From positions 985,001 through 1,049,000 of the forward strand of contig NZ_CP121445.1 of NCBI RefSeq assembly GCF_029689925.1: DNA of 64,000 nt, read 5' to 3'. The position numbers and the translations under genes are program-made. The notes under the pieces are model-generated. The model was not told the origin of the DNA. It made no database searches and saw nothing but the letters and a program-made list of their open reading frames with translations. Source of the stretch: Anaerocolumna sp. AGMB13025. Its GTDB lineage: Bacteria; Bacillota; Clostridia; Lachnospirales; Lachnospiraceae. This document shows positions 44,529 through 52,472 of the stretch, one piece after another (within the stretch, counting starts at the first letter, position 1; the number at the start of each line of letters is the position of its first letter).

Positions 44529-44605
44529 TTTTGGATATTACTTTAATAATACCTTGCATTTTAGAAAATATCATTTTAAAATAAAATAAGAAGGAGGCTA
44601 ATTTC

Positions 44606-45979
44606 GTGGAGATTCAGGAGATTGTAAAAAAACAAAGGGAATATTTTAAGACGGGAGTAACGACTCCTGTCAGTTTTCGTTTGAATGCACTAAAGAAATT
44701 AAGAAAAGCAATTTTAACCAATGAATCCAGGATATTAACAGCCCTGAAACAAGATTTAAATAAATCTGAAGCCGAAAGTTATATGACAGAAATTGGTATG
44801 GTGTTAGAAGAAATTAAGACACTGGTTAAGCATACGCCAAAATGGGCGGCAGCAAAATATGTAAAGACGCCGATTGCTCAGTTTTATGGCAGGAGTTTTA
44901 TTCTTTCGGAGCCTTATGGGGTGGTGTTAGTCATGTCACCCTGGAATTATCCTTTTCAGTTAAGTATAACGCCTTTAGTTGGAACCCTTGCTGCTGGAAA
45001 TTGCGTTATTTTAAAACCCTCGGCTTATGCACCAGAAGTATCCCAGGTAATGGCAGACATCCTATCAGAATGTTTTCCGGCAAAGTATGTAGCAGTAGTG
45101 CAAGGGGGCAGGCAGGAGAATCAGGAACTTTTAGAGCAGAAATTTGATTATATATTCTTTACCGGCGGTGTGGAGGTAGGTAAGCTGGTTATGGAGAAGG
45201 CTGCAAAGCATGTTACTCCTGTTAGCTTAGAACTTGGCGGCAAAAGCCCCTGCATTGTTGATAAAACCGCAGATCTTAAACTGGCGGCAAAACGGATCAC
45301 CTTTGGAAAACTGTTAAATTCCGGACAGACCTGCGTAGCGCCGGACTATCTGTTTGTGGAAGAAACAGTTAAAACGGAGCTGATCACCTATCTGAAAAGA
45401 TATATAAAAGAATTCTTAGGTGAAGATCCGTTTCAGAATCCGGACTATCCAAAGATTATAAACGAGAAACATTACAGACGTATTATGAGCCTTATTGAGG
45501 GGGAGACTATACTGACCGGAGGTTATGGAAGTGAAACGGATAAATACCAGATTGCCCCAACACTTTTAGACAATATTACGCCAGCTTCTAAAATCATGCA
45601 GGAAGAAATCTTTGGACCTGTGCTTCCTATCCTGACTTATAAGCATATAAAAGAAGTAACGGAATATGTAAACGGCAGACCCAAACCTCTCGCACTATAC
45701 CTTTTTACTACGGATAGACAGCTGGAACGGCATATCCTTAAGAATATATCCTTTGGAGGAGGCTGTGTCAATGATACCATCATCCATCTGGCCTCTCCTT
45801 ATCTGGGGTTTGGCGGGGCAGGAGAAAGCGGCATGGGCAGTTATCACGGCAGGCACAGTTTTGATACCTTCAGCCATAAGAAAAGTATTATAAAGAAAGC
45901 AAACTGGGTGGATTTGCCCATGCGGTATCCTCCTTATACGAAAACCAAAGATAGACTGGTCAGGTTTTTCTTAAAATAA
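44606..45979 (+). CDS. Aldehyde dehydrogenase, family 3 type
   Basis: 457 residues, the shorter class 3 ALDH (YwdH/AldH3-like). It has the catalytic Glu in SLELGGKSPCIVD and the catalytic Cys in NSGQTCVAPDY. Other marks are 'SPWNYPFQLSITPLVGTLAAGN', 'EIFGPVLPIL' and the C-terminal 'GMGSYHGRHSFDTFSHKKSI' with 'RYPPYTKTKD'. Class 3 enzymes oxidise medium or long-chain and aromatic aldehydes. The start is GTG (AAGGAGG 8 bp upstream). It is divergent from the flavoenzyme, so a shared response to reactive carbonyls is possible. Confidence 0.93.
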   Translation: MEIQEIVKKQREYFKTGVTTPVSFRLNALKKLRKAILTNESRILTALKQDLNKSEAESYMTEIGMVLEEIKTLVKHTPKWAAAKYVKTPIAQFYGRSFILSEPYGVVLVMSPWNYPFQLSITPLVGTLAAGNCVILKPSAYAPEVSQVMADILSECFPAKYVAVVQGGRQENQELLEQKFDYIFFTGGVEVGKLVMEKAAKHVTPVSLELGGKSPCIVDKTADLKLAAKRITFGKLLNSGQTCVAPDYLFVEETVKTELITYLKRYIKEFLGEDPFQNPDYPKIINEKHYRRIMSLIEGETILTGGYGSETDKYQIAPTLLDNITPASKIMQEEIFGPVLPILTYKHIKEVTEYVNGRPKPLALYLFTTDRQLERHILKNISFGGGCVNDTIIHLASPYLGFGGAGESGMGSYHGRHSFDTFSHKKSIIKKANWVDLPMRYPPYTKTKDRLVRFFLK

Positions 45980-46183
45980 TATAAGGTAAGTCATGAACTT
46001 TTAGGTACTTGCAAAACCATTTAGTTAGAATATACGATACAATTCATATCAATTTCAATGCATTATCGCTCCTCTTTATAGGAATCAGTTTTGAAATTGA
46101 ACTTGCATGAATGGTATAGTATACAGACACTAAATTTAAGTTTCGCAATTACTTATCATAAACGTTAGCAGAAAGGAGAAAAT

Positions 46184-46462
46184 ATGGAGTTTAAACAGGA
46201 ACGAAACAGGATTTATTTAGAAAATGAAGAAGGAAATATGATTGCGGAGGTAACCTTCCCGGATATGACGAAAGATGTGGTAAATATTAACCATACCTTC
46301 GTGGATGACTCCTTAAGAGGACAGGGGATTGCGGGAAAGTTAATGGAAGAGGTGGTAAAGTATCTTATGGCTGAGAATAAAAAGGCTTATCCGACCTGTT
46401 CTTATGCCGTTATGTGGTTTGAGAAAAATAAACAATACAGGAATCTTCTGGCGGAACAATAA
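46184..46462 (+). CDS. Small GNAT acetyltransferase (YjdJ/GtnA-like)
   Basis: 92 residues, the compact GNAT subfamily that resembles human GNAT/NATD1. It has 'RIYLENEEGNMIAEVTFPD', 'DVVNINHTFVDDSLRGQGIAGKLMEEVV' carrying the acetyl-CoA loop RGQGIAGKL, and a late 'YPTCSYAVMWFEK' as in the family. AAAGGAG is 6 bp before the ATG. The substrate is unknown. An arsenate-reductase-like gene follows 37 bp later. Confidence 0.9.
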   Translation: MEFKQERNRIYLENEEGNMIAEVTFPDMTKDVVNINHTFVDDSLRGQGIAGKLMEEVVKYLMAENKKAYPTCSYAVMWFEKNKQYRNLLAEQ

Positions 46463-46499
46463 TGGGGGACCTGTGACAGCTCGTGAAACGGGAGTAGTT

Positions 46500-46841
46500 A
46501 TGAACATACAAATATTTGGAAAATCCAAATGCTTTGATACAAAAAAAGCGGAACGTTATTTTAAAGAGAGAAAAATCAAGTATCAGCTTATTGATTTAGG
46601 GAAATACGGCATGAGCCTGGGTGAATATAAAAGCGTGAAAACAGCAGTCGGCGGTATGAGTAAGCTGATGAATGAAAAATCCAGGGAATATGAGGAAAAC
46701 TACGTAAAATATTTATCCGATGATGCGGATAAAGAAGAAAAGCTCTTAGAGCATCCAGGAATGTTTCAAACGCCCATTGTAAGAAATGGAAAACAGGCTA
46801 CGGTGGGATATCAGCCGGATATCTGGAAAGAATGGGTTTAA
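46500..46841 (+). CDS. ArsC/Spx-family thioredoxin-fold protein
   Basis: 113 residues from the ATG at 46500 with CGGGAG upstream; the longer frame to 46404 overlaps the GNAT gene. The thioredoxin-like start 'IQIFGKSKCFDTKKAERYF' has a single Cys (Cys10) where ArsC places its nucleophile. The C-terminal 'PIVRNGKQATVGYQPDIWKEW' is the ArsC/YffB type. It may be a reductase of arsenate or a thiol-regulatory Spx-like protein. It lies 4 bp before a LysR regulator gene and is probably co-transcribed. Confidence 0.85.
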   Translation: MNIQIFGKSKCFDTKKAERYFKERKIKYQLIDLGKYGMSLGEYKSVKTAVGGMSKLMNEKSREYEENYVKYLSDDADKEEKLLEHPGMFQTPIVRNGKQATVGYQPDIWKEWV

Positions 46842-46844
46842 TTC

Positions 46845-47726
46845 ATGAACGTTAATCTTGAATATTATAAAATATTCTATTATGTTGCCGGCTTTGGAAG
46901 TTTTACAAAGGCGGCAGAGGAATTGTGCATTTCACAGCCTGCGGTAAGCCAGGGGATTAAGCTGTTAGAGACTAATCTAGGCAGCAATCTCTTTGTCAGG
47001 ACACAAAAGGGCGTGAAACTTACACCGGAGGGAGAGGTCTTATACTCCTATATCAGTAGGGGGTATGAGACCATACTTTTAGGCGAAACCAAATTCAAGA
47101 AAATGATTGACCTGGAAAATGGTGAAATCCGTATTGGTGCCAGTGATATGACTTTGCAGTTCTATCTACTGTCCTTTTTGGAAGCGTTTCATACCAAATA
47201 CCCAGGGATTAAAGTGACAGTTACCAATGCGCCGACACCGGAAACCCTGGAATACTTATATGATGGTAAAATTGATTTTGGAGTGGTAAGTGCCCCTTTT
47301 TTTGCAAAATCTGAGATAATATCAAGAGAAGTAAAAGCAGTGGAGGATATCTTCGTCGCCGGCAGCAGGTTTTCTTACCTGAAAGATCAGGTACTGGAAT
47401 ACTCTGACCTTGAGAAGCTGCCGATTATCTGCCTTGAAAGTAATACCAGTACCAGAATGTATATTGATGAAATATTAAGGAATAACGGGGTTTTATTAAA
47501 CCCTGAGTTTGAACTTGCTACCAGTGATATGATTGTTCAGTTTACCTTAAGGAATCTTGGAATTGGATCTGTGGTGAGTAACTTTGCGGAAAAGTTCTTA
47601 GACTCTGGTGAATTATTTCGGTTAAAATTCAGAAAGCAGATTCCTGGAAGAAGTTTCTGTATCATAACCAGTGATAAAAATCCAATATCAACGGCAGCCA
47701 GAGAGCTGCTGGACCTGATGAAGTAA
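46845..47726 (+). CDS. LysR-family transcriptional regulator
   Basis: 293 residues. The N-terminal winged HTH is textbook: 'YYKIFYYVAGFGSFTKAAEELCISQPAVSQGIKLLE'. The periplasmic-binding-like effector domain spans about 90-290 ('GEIRIGASDMTLQFYLLSFLEAF'). It begins 3 bp after the ArsC-like gene. The target and effector are unknown; similarity in layout to CysL/CbbR-type regulators is not specific. Confidence 0.93.
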   Translation: MNVNLEYYKIFYYVAGFGSFTKAAEELCISQPAVSQGIKLLETNLGSNLFVRTQKGVKLTPEGEVLYSYISRGYETILLGETKFKKMIDLENGEIRIGASDMTLQFYLLSFLEAFHTKYPGIKVTVTNAPTPETLEYLYDGKIDFGVVSAPFFAKSEIISREVKAVEDIFVAGSRFSYLKDQVLEYSDLEKLPIICLESNTSTRMYIDEILRNNGVLLNPEFELATSDMIVQFTLRNLGIGSVVSNFAEKFLDSGELFRLKFRKQIPGRSFCIITSDKNPISTAARELLDLMK

Positions 47727-47847
47727 GGCAATGGGCAAACCAGTGAGGGTGTAAGATAAAGGGAAAATCTGTATATATAAGATAACGGATTGCTTCTATA
47801 TCTTATTAATCTAAATAAGATTTGGACATGCAATAGGGGATATAAAA

Positions 47848-48630
47848 ATGAGTGATGAAATGAGTAATTGGTTTACTATAGAAAAGATTGATGAAACTAC
47901 CTTTGCTATCAGTGAATATGGTCACTGGGAAGAGGTTCATTCCTATCTTTTAATCGGAGACACGAAGGCTCTTTTAATTGATACGGGGCTTGGTATAGGA
48001 AATATAAAGGAAGAAGCAGAGAAACTCACGGCACTTCCTATAAAAGTTGTTACAACCCATGCCCACTGGGATCATATCGGAGGACATGGTCTTTTCCATG
48101 ATATAGCGGTTCATAAAGAAGATGCCCATTGGCTTATAAAAGGGCTTCCAATCCCGGAACAGGTTATTAAAAGCAATGTAATAAAAGATCTGAATACGGG
48201 CTTAACCCCGAAGGAATTTAATATCCATAACTATCAGGTATTTAAAGGTAATCCGTCAGAAATTCTAAAGGACGGTGATACATTCGATCTTGGAAAAAGA
48301 AGCATCCGTGTGATACATACACCTGGACACTCACCGGGACATATTTGCCTTTGGGAAGAGGAGAGAGGGTATTTATTTACCGGAGACTTAATCTATAAAG
48401 GAACTTTATATGCATTTTATCCCAGTACGAATCCCTTGCAATTTAAGCAATCTGTTGATAAAATAAGTAGCCTGGAAGTGGTTAAGATTTTGCCGGCACA
48501 TCATGCCTTAGATATTAAGCCTGATTTTATACAAAAGGTAAAGGCAGGCTTTGAAACAATTGAAAAGCTGGGAAAGCTAAGACAAGGCAGTGGTATATTT
48601 GCATTTGAGGAGTTTATGATACAGATTTAA
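47848..48630 (+). CDS. MBL-fold metallo-hydrolase
   Basis: 260 residues. The metal-binding HxHxDH is intact (THAHWDHIGGH, about residue 71). A further His appears in 'IHTPGHSPGHICLW' and Asp in 'YLFTGDLIYKG', then 'LPAHH', completing the two-zinc site. The fold covers lactonases, glyoxalase II, sulfur hydrolases and others, so the substrate is open. It follows the LysR gene by 120 bp. Confidence 0.92.
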   Translation: MSDEMSNWFTIEKIDETTFAISEYGHWEEVHSYLLIGDTKALLIDTGLGIGNIKEEAEKLTALPIKVVTTHAHWDHIGGHGLFHDIAVHKEDAHWLIKGLPIPEQVIKSNVIKDLNTGLTPKEFNIHNYQVFKGNPSEILKDGDTFDLGKRSIRVIHTPGHSPGHICLWEEERGYLFTGDLIYKGTLYAFYPSTNPLQFKQSVDKISSLEVVKILPAHHALDIKPDFIQKVKAGFETIEKLGKLRQGSGIFAFEEFMIQI

Positions 48631-48734
48631 AGAGAAAACAAATTATAATTTAATGATTATGATTTGAGCATCAAATTGCCCTATGTGTCTAAGTAACACT
48701 ATAAAAGGTAATTCGCTGTTTAGTAGGAATAAAC

Positions 48735-48880
48735 AGAAGAAGACAGTGAAGAGTAAGGGTCAGTGAAAGAGTAAGGGGCAGTGAAAGAGTAAGGAGAAGT
48801 GAAAAAGTAAGGGGCAGTGAAAGCGTAAGGAACAGTAAAAGAGCAAGGAACAGTACAAGAGTAAAGAACATTGAAAGAGC
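48735..48880. repeat. 18-bp tandem repeat
   Basis: About seven imperfect copies of CAGTGAAAGAGTAAGGGG fill most of the 363-bp gap between the MBL-fold and dUTPase genes. Apparent antisense frames (48689-49035) come from the repeat. Confidence 0.8.
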
Positions 48881-48993
48881 ATGAACAGTAATGAAACAGT
48901 TATTAGAAATACAACAAGAGAAAGGGAAACCATAATAAAAAATAATTTTTTATGGTGGTACTCAGATATTCTGTAGTACATATAGGTATGAAG

Positions 48994-49506
48994 ATGAAAC
49001 GTATTGCAAAATTCCATAAAGTCAGCTATGAACAATTCTTAAAAGACTGGGTAGATACATTTCCAGGCACAGAGGAGATAAAAGTAAAGGAAATATATGA
49101 AGCCATAGGTCTCCCTAAACGCGCTACTACAGGTTCTGCCGGCTATGATTTCTATAGTCCCATAGACATCACCCTGGCACCGGGCAAAGCAATAAAAATT
49201 CCTACCGGAATCCGTGTGGAAATAGAAGAAAACTGGGTACTAAAGTGCTATCCAAGAAGCGGTCTTGGTTTTAAATTCCGCCTTCAGATGAATAATACCG
49301 TAGGAATTATAGACAGTGATTACTTTTATTCGGATAATGAAGGTCATATATTTGCTAAGGTAACGAACGACACCAAGGAAGGGAAAACCGTTGAAATCCA
49401 GGCAGGAACCGGATTCATGCAGGGAATCTTTGTAGAATATGGCATTACCATAGATGATGAAGCCAAAGAAATAAGAAACGGTGGATTTGGAAGTACAACA
49501 AAATAA
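48994..49506 (+). CDS. dUTP diphosphatase (dUTPase)
   Basis: Hydrolyses dUTP to dUMP, keeping uracil out of DNA. 170 residues from the ATG at 48994 (AGG 7 bp upstream). Trimeric dUTPase motifs are seen in order: 'GSAGYDFYSP' (motif 1), 'PRSGLGFKF' (motif 2), 'NTVGIIDSDYF' (motif 3), 'GTGFMQGIF' (motif 4), and 'NGGFGSTTK' (motif 5). An N-terminal extension ('RIAKFHKVSYEQFLKDW') of ~35 residues is typical of the Clostridia branch. A strong terminator follows at 49584. Confidence 0.92.
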   Translation: MKRIAKFHKVSYEQFLKDWVDTFPGTEEIKVKEIYEAIGLPKRATTGSAGYDFYSPIDITLAPGKAIKIPTGIRVEIEENWVLKCYPRSGLGFKFRLQMNNTVGIIDSDYFYSDNEGHIFAKVTNDTKEGKTVEIQAGTGFMQGIFVEYGITIDDEAKEIRNGGFGSTTK

Positions 49507-49583
49507 ATATACCTGGCTTTCTTAATTTAGGGGACATTTCTTATAATAGGTCTCGAAGATGCCTAAAAAATCATATTACAAAT

Positions 49584-49615
49584 AAGCCTGCCGAATTTTC
49601 GGCAGGCTTTTCTTT
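49584..49615 (+). terminator. Strong Rho-independent terminator
   Basis: AAGCCTGCCGAA (49584-49595) pairs with TTCGGCAGGCTT (49598-49609), followed by TTCTTT. It ends the dUTPase transcript. Confidence 0.9.
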
Positions 49616-49783
49616 AGGCAATTATTGAGTAAAATATATACTTTTATCTAGTCAAGTATTATGAAAAGTCTGCGTGAATCTACCCCTTCTTTTACAGGAT
49701 ATTCCTATGAATTACAGCAAACTAATTGATTTTATTGGATACTGCTTATATACTGAAAGAAAAAGTTTAATGGGGTTAAAGTT

Positions 49784-50485
49784 ATGACAAATAGAATTTT
49801 GCTTTTAGAAGACGATATTAGCTTAGTGGACGGGTTGAAATACTCACTAAACCGGAACGGCTTTGAGGTTGAACTTGTCCGGACGGTAAAAGAGGCGGTG
49901 AGTTTCCTGCCGAAGCTTGGAACTTATGATGTAATGTTACTTGATGTAACACTTCCGGATGGAACAGGTTTTGAAGTTTGTGAAAAAGTAAGAAAGCAAG
50001 GAAGCCAGATACCAATTATTTTTCTTACAGCATCGGATGAAGAAGTCAACATTATCAGAGGGTTAGACAGCGGCGGGGATGATTACATTACAAAACCATT
50101 TCGTTTAGGGGAACTTTGCTCCCGTATCCGTGCCCTGCTGCGCCGGACGGGTGTATCCAGTCAAAATAATAATACTATTATAAAGTGTGGTGATATCTCA
50201 ATTGATCTTTTGGGCAGCAGGGTCATATTAAAAGGAAAACCTCTTGAGTTGACCAGTGGAGAATACCGCTTAATCTGTCTGCTGGTAAGAAATGCGAACC
50301 GGGTGGTAACCCGTAGTGCAGTATTGAATGAATTATGGGACAGCGGGGGAGATTTTGTGGACGATAATACCCTCTCTGTCTATGTAAGGCGTCTTCGTGA
50401 AAAAGTAGAGGCTGACCCTTCCCATCCGGAACATCTGATTACGGTACGGGGTTTTGGTTATCAATGGATTGAGGTGTCTGAATGA
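49784..50485 (+). CDS. OmpR-family response regulator
   Basis: 233 residues. The receiver domain has the acidic pocket (LLLEDDIS), the phospho-acceptor Asp54 (MLLDVTLPDG), conserved Thr and Lys (FLTASD, DDYITKPF). The C-terminal winged helix ends in 'TLSVYVRRLREKVEADPSHPEHLITVRGFGYQW'. It overlaps its kinase gene by 4 bp (ATGA). The operon context points to control of the ABC exporter genes that follow. Confidence 0.96.
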   Translation: MTNRILLLEDDISLVDGLKYSLNRNGFEVELVRTVKEAVSFLPKLGTYDVMLLDVTLPDGTGFEVCEKVRKQGSQIPIIFLTASDEEVNIIRGLDSGGDDYITKPFRLGELCSRIRALLRRTGVSSQNNNTIIKCGDISIDLLGSRVILKGKPLELTSGEYRLICLLVRNANRVVTRSAVLNELWDSGGDFVDDNTLSVYVRRLREKVEADPSHPEHLITVRGFGYQWIEVSE

Positions 50486-51711
50486 ATATTTTTCGTGATA
50501 AACAGCATAGAAACTTTGGAATTTACCTTGCCCTCTTCCTTCTGCTGCTATTTTTATCCGGTACCCTATTGTATACAGCTTGGGTGAAAGCCGCTCAAAA
50601 TATGTTTTTATCCCATGACAGAGCGGTTGCGGCCTCTCTTTTAGATCAGGGTGTATCAAAGGATATCATTGCAAAAGCGATAACCAATACCTTAAGCAGC
50701 AGGGAGGGAGAAAAGTTTCTTGTTACCCTCGGGATTACCAAACATACGTCAAGCAGGTTTCTTCCCTTTGTTTCAGAACTAAAACAGACCATGGGATTTG
50801 GTATGCTTGTTCCAGGTATGGTATTGGCTGTGTTGCTCTTTGGGGGAGCATATGCCTTCCTTAAGAAAAGAGAGGAACTATATGGGCAAGCGACACAAGT
50901 AATTGCCCGTTTTACCGAAGGGGATTTTTCGAAGCATTTACCCCATATGAAAGAAGGAACGATCTACCGTCTTTTTGCATCTGTCGATCAGCTGGCTACC
51001 ATACTGCAATCGAAAAATGAAACAGAGCATAAAACAAAAGAGTTTTTAAAGAATACCATATCAGATATTTCCCATCAGTTGAAAACCCCTCTTACCGCCC
51101 TTATTATGTATCATGAAATTATAACCGAGGAGCCGGAGAATGTGGAGCTCGTAAAGGTTTATTCGGAAAAGACCGGGCAGGCCCTACAACGGATGGAGCA
51201 ATTGATTCAAGCCATGTTAAAAATCACCCGCTTAGATGCTGGAAGTATTGTATTTGAAAAGGAGGTCTGTCCGGTTTCAGAACTGATTTCCCAGTCTGTC
51301 CGTGAATTAAAACCAAGGGCAGAGAAGGAGGGAAAAGAAATTTTAGTAGAGGGTTCACGGGAAGACACGGTTATCTGTGATGTACAATGGACCAGTGAAG
51401 CCATTGAGAATATTGTAAAAAATGCTTTGGATCATACAGACTATGGAGGTGTTATTCGCATTTCCTGGGAACACACTCCGGCTATGTTTCGAATATATAT
51501 AAATGATAATGGTTCAGGCATTGCGCCAGAGGATATCCATCATATTTTCAAGCGGTTTTACCACAGTGAAAAATCTCTGGATACCCAGGGTGTTGGTCTT
51601 GGATTGTCCCTGACAAAATCAATTATTGAGGGACAAGGAGGAATTATCTCTTTTCACAGTAGTTTAAATGAGGGAACTACGTTTGTAATTTCCTTTCTTA
51701 CAGAATTGTAA
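50482..51711 (+). CDS. Sensor histidine kinase
   Basis: 409 residues. Two membrane helices (about 14-33 and 107-128) flank an extracytoplasmic part of ~75 residues. A HAMP-like linker follows. The H box is 'ISHQLKTPLTAL' with phospho-acceptor His198. The N box is 'NIVKNALDHTD', with 'INDNGSGIAPED' and 'GVGLGLSLTKSI' as ATP-binding boxes. With the response regulator and ABC pair this resembles the antimicrobial-peptide-type modules of Firmicutes, but the sensed signal is not readable. Confidence 0.95.
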   Translation: MNIFRDKQHRNFGIYLALFLLLLFLSGTLLYTAWVKAAQNMFLSHDRAVAASLLDQGVSKDIIAKAITNTLSSREGEKFLVTLGITKHTSSRFLPFVSELKQTMGFGMLVPGMVLAVLLFGGAYAFLKKREELYGQATQVIARFTEGDFSKHLPHMKEGTIYRLFASVDQLATILQSKNETEHKTKEFLKNTISDISHQLKTPLTALIMYHEIITEEPENVELVKVYSEKTGQALQRMEQLIQAMLKITRLDAGSIVFEKEVCPVSELISQSVRELKPRAEKEGKEILVEGSREDTVICDVQWTSEAIENIVKNALDHTDYGGVIRISWEHTPAMFRIYINDNGSGIAPEDIHHIFKRFYHSEKSLDTQGVGLGLSLTKSIIEGQGGIISFHSSLNEGTTFVISFLTEL

Positions 51712-51776
51712 GCTGCTATTCACCAGACTGTAAGGCATCCGTGATATTCTTTTTAAGAAAAGGAGGTACTTGGAGA

Positions 51777-52472
51777 ATGGAAATTTTAAAAGTAGAGCAT
51801 TTATGTAAAACCTATGGAAAAGGAGAAAGCCTGGTAGAGGCCTTAAAGGATGTTTGCTTTACGGTGGAACAGGGAGAATTCGCAGCAGTAGTCGGTGAGT
51901 CCGGTTCTGGTAAAAGTACACTGTTAAATTGTATCGGTGCGCTGGATATGCCCACCTCCGGCAACATCTTTATGGATGGGAAAGATTTATTTTCTATGAA
52001 AGAGGAACAGCAGACAATATTCAGACGACGTAATATCGGTTTTGTTTTTCAGTCGTTTCAGTTGATTTCAGAGTTAACAGTGGAACAGAATATAATATTT
52101 CCAATTCTTTTAGATTACCAAAGACCGGAACCGGCAGCAGTGGAGGAAATCCTGGAAGTTTTGGGACTTACCGATCGCCGCCACCACTTGCCCAGCCAAT
52201 TATCCGGCGGACAGCAGCAGCGCGTTGCCATCGGGCGGGCACTGATTACCAGACCCAAATTGATACTTGCCGATGAGCCTACCGGTAATTTAGACAGCAA
52301 AAATAGTCAGGATGTCATGGATTTATTGGTTAAAGCCTCCCGCTATTACCAGCAGACCATTGTAATGATTACTCATAATAACAATCTGACCGCTTCGGTA
52401 GACCGTGTACTGCGGGTATCAGACGGTGTACTTACGGATTTGGGAGGGAAAAAGAATGAAAAGTTATCTTGA
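51777..52472 (+). CDS. ABC exporter ATPase (MacB/LolD/BceA-like)
   Basis: 231 residues from the ATG at 51777; AGGAGG lies upstream within a short spacer. Walker A is GESGSGKST, signature LSGGQQQR, Walker [13 protein letters not shown]. The 'EPTGNLD' form is typical of the MacB/LolD/BceA group that powers FtsX-type permeases. Its 3' end overlaps the start of the permease gene by 17 bp. Confidence 0.94.
   Translation: MEILKVEHLCKTYGKGESLVEALKDVCFTVEQGEFAAVVGESGSGKSTLLNCIGALDMPTSGNIFMDGKDLFSMKEEQQTIFRRRNIGFVFQSFQLISELTVEQNIIFPILLDYQRPEPAAVEEILEVLGLTDRRHHLPSQLSGGQQQRVAIGRALITRPKLILADEPTGNLDSKNSQDVMDLLVKASRYYQQTIVMITHNNNLTASVDRVLRVSDGVLTDLGGKKNEKLS

Noticed and set aside
48689..49035. Antisense ORFs rich in Leu and Ser
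   Set aside because: They arise from the 18-bp tandem repeat read on the other strand.
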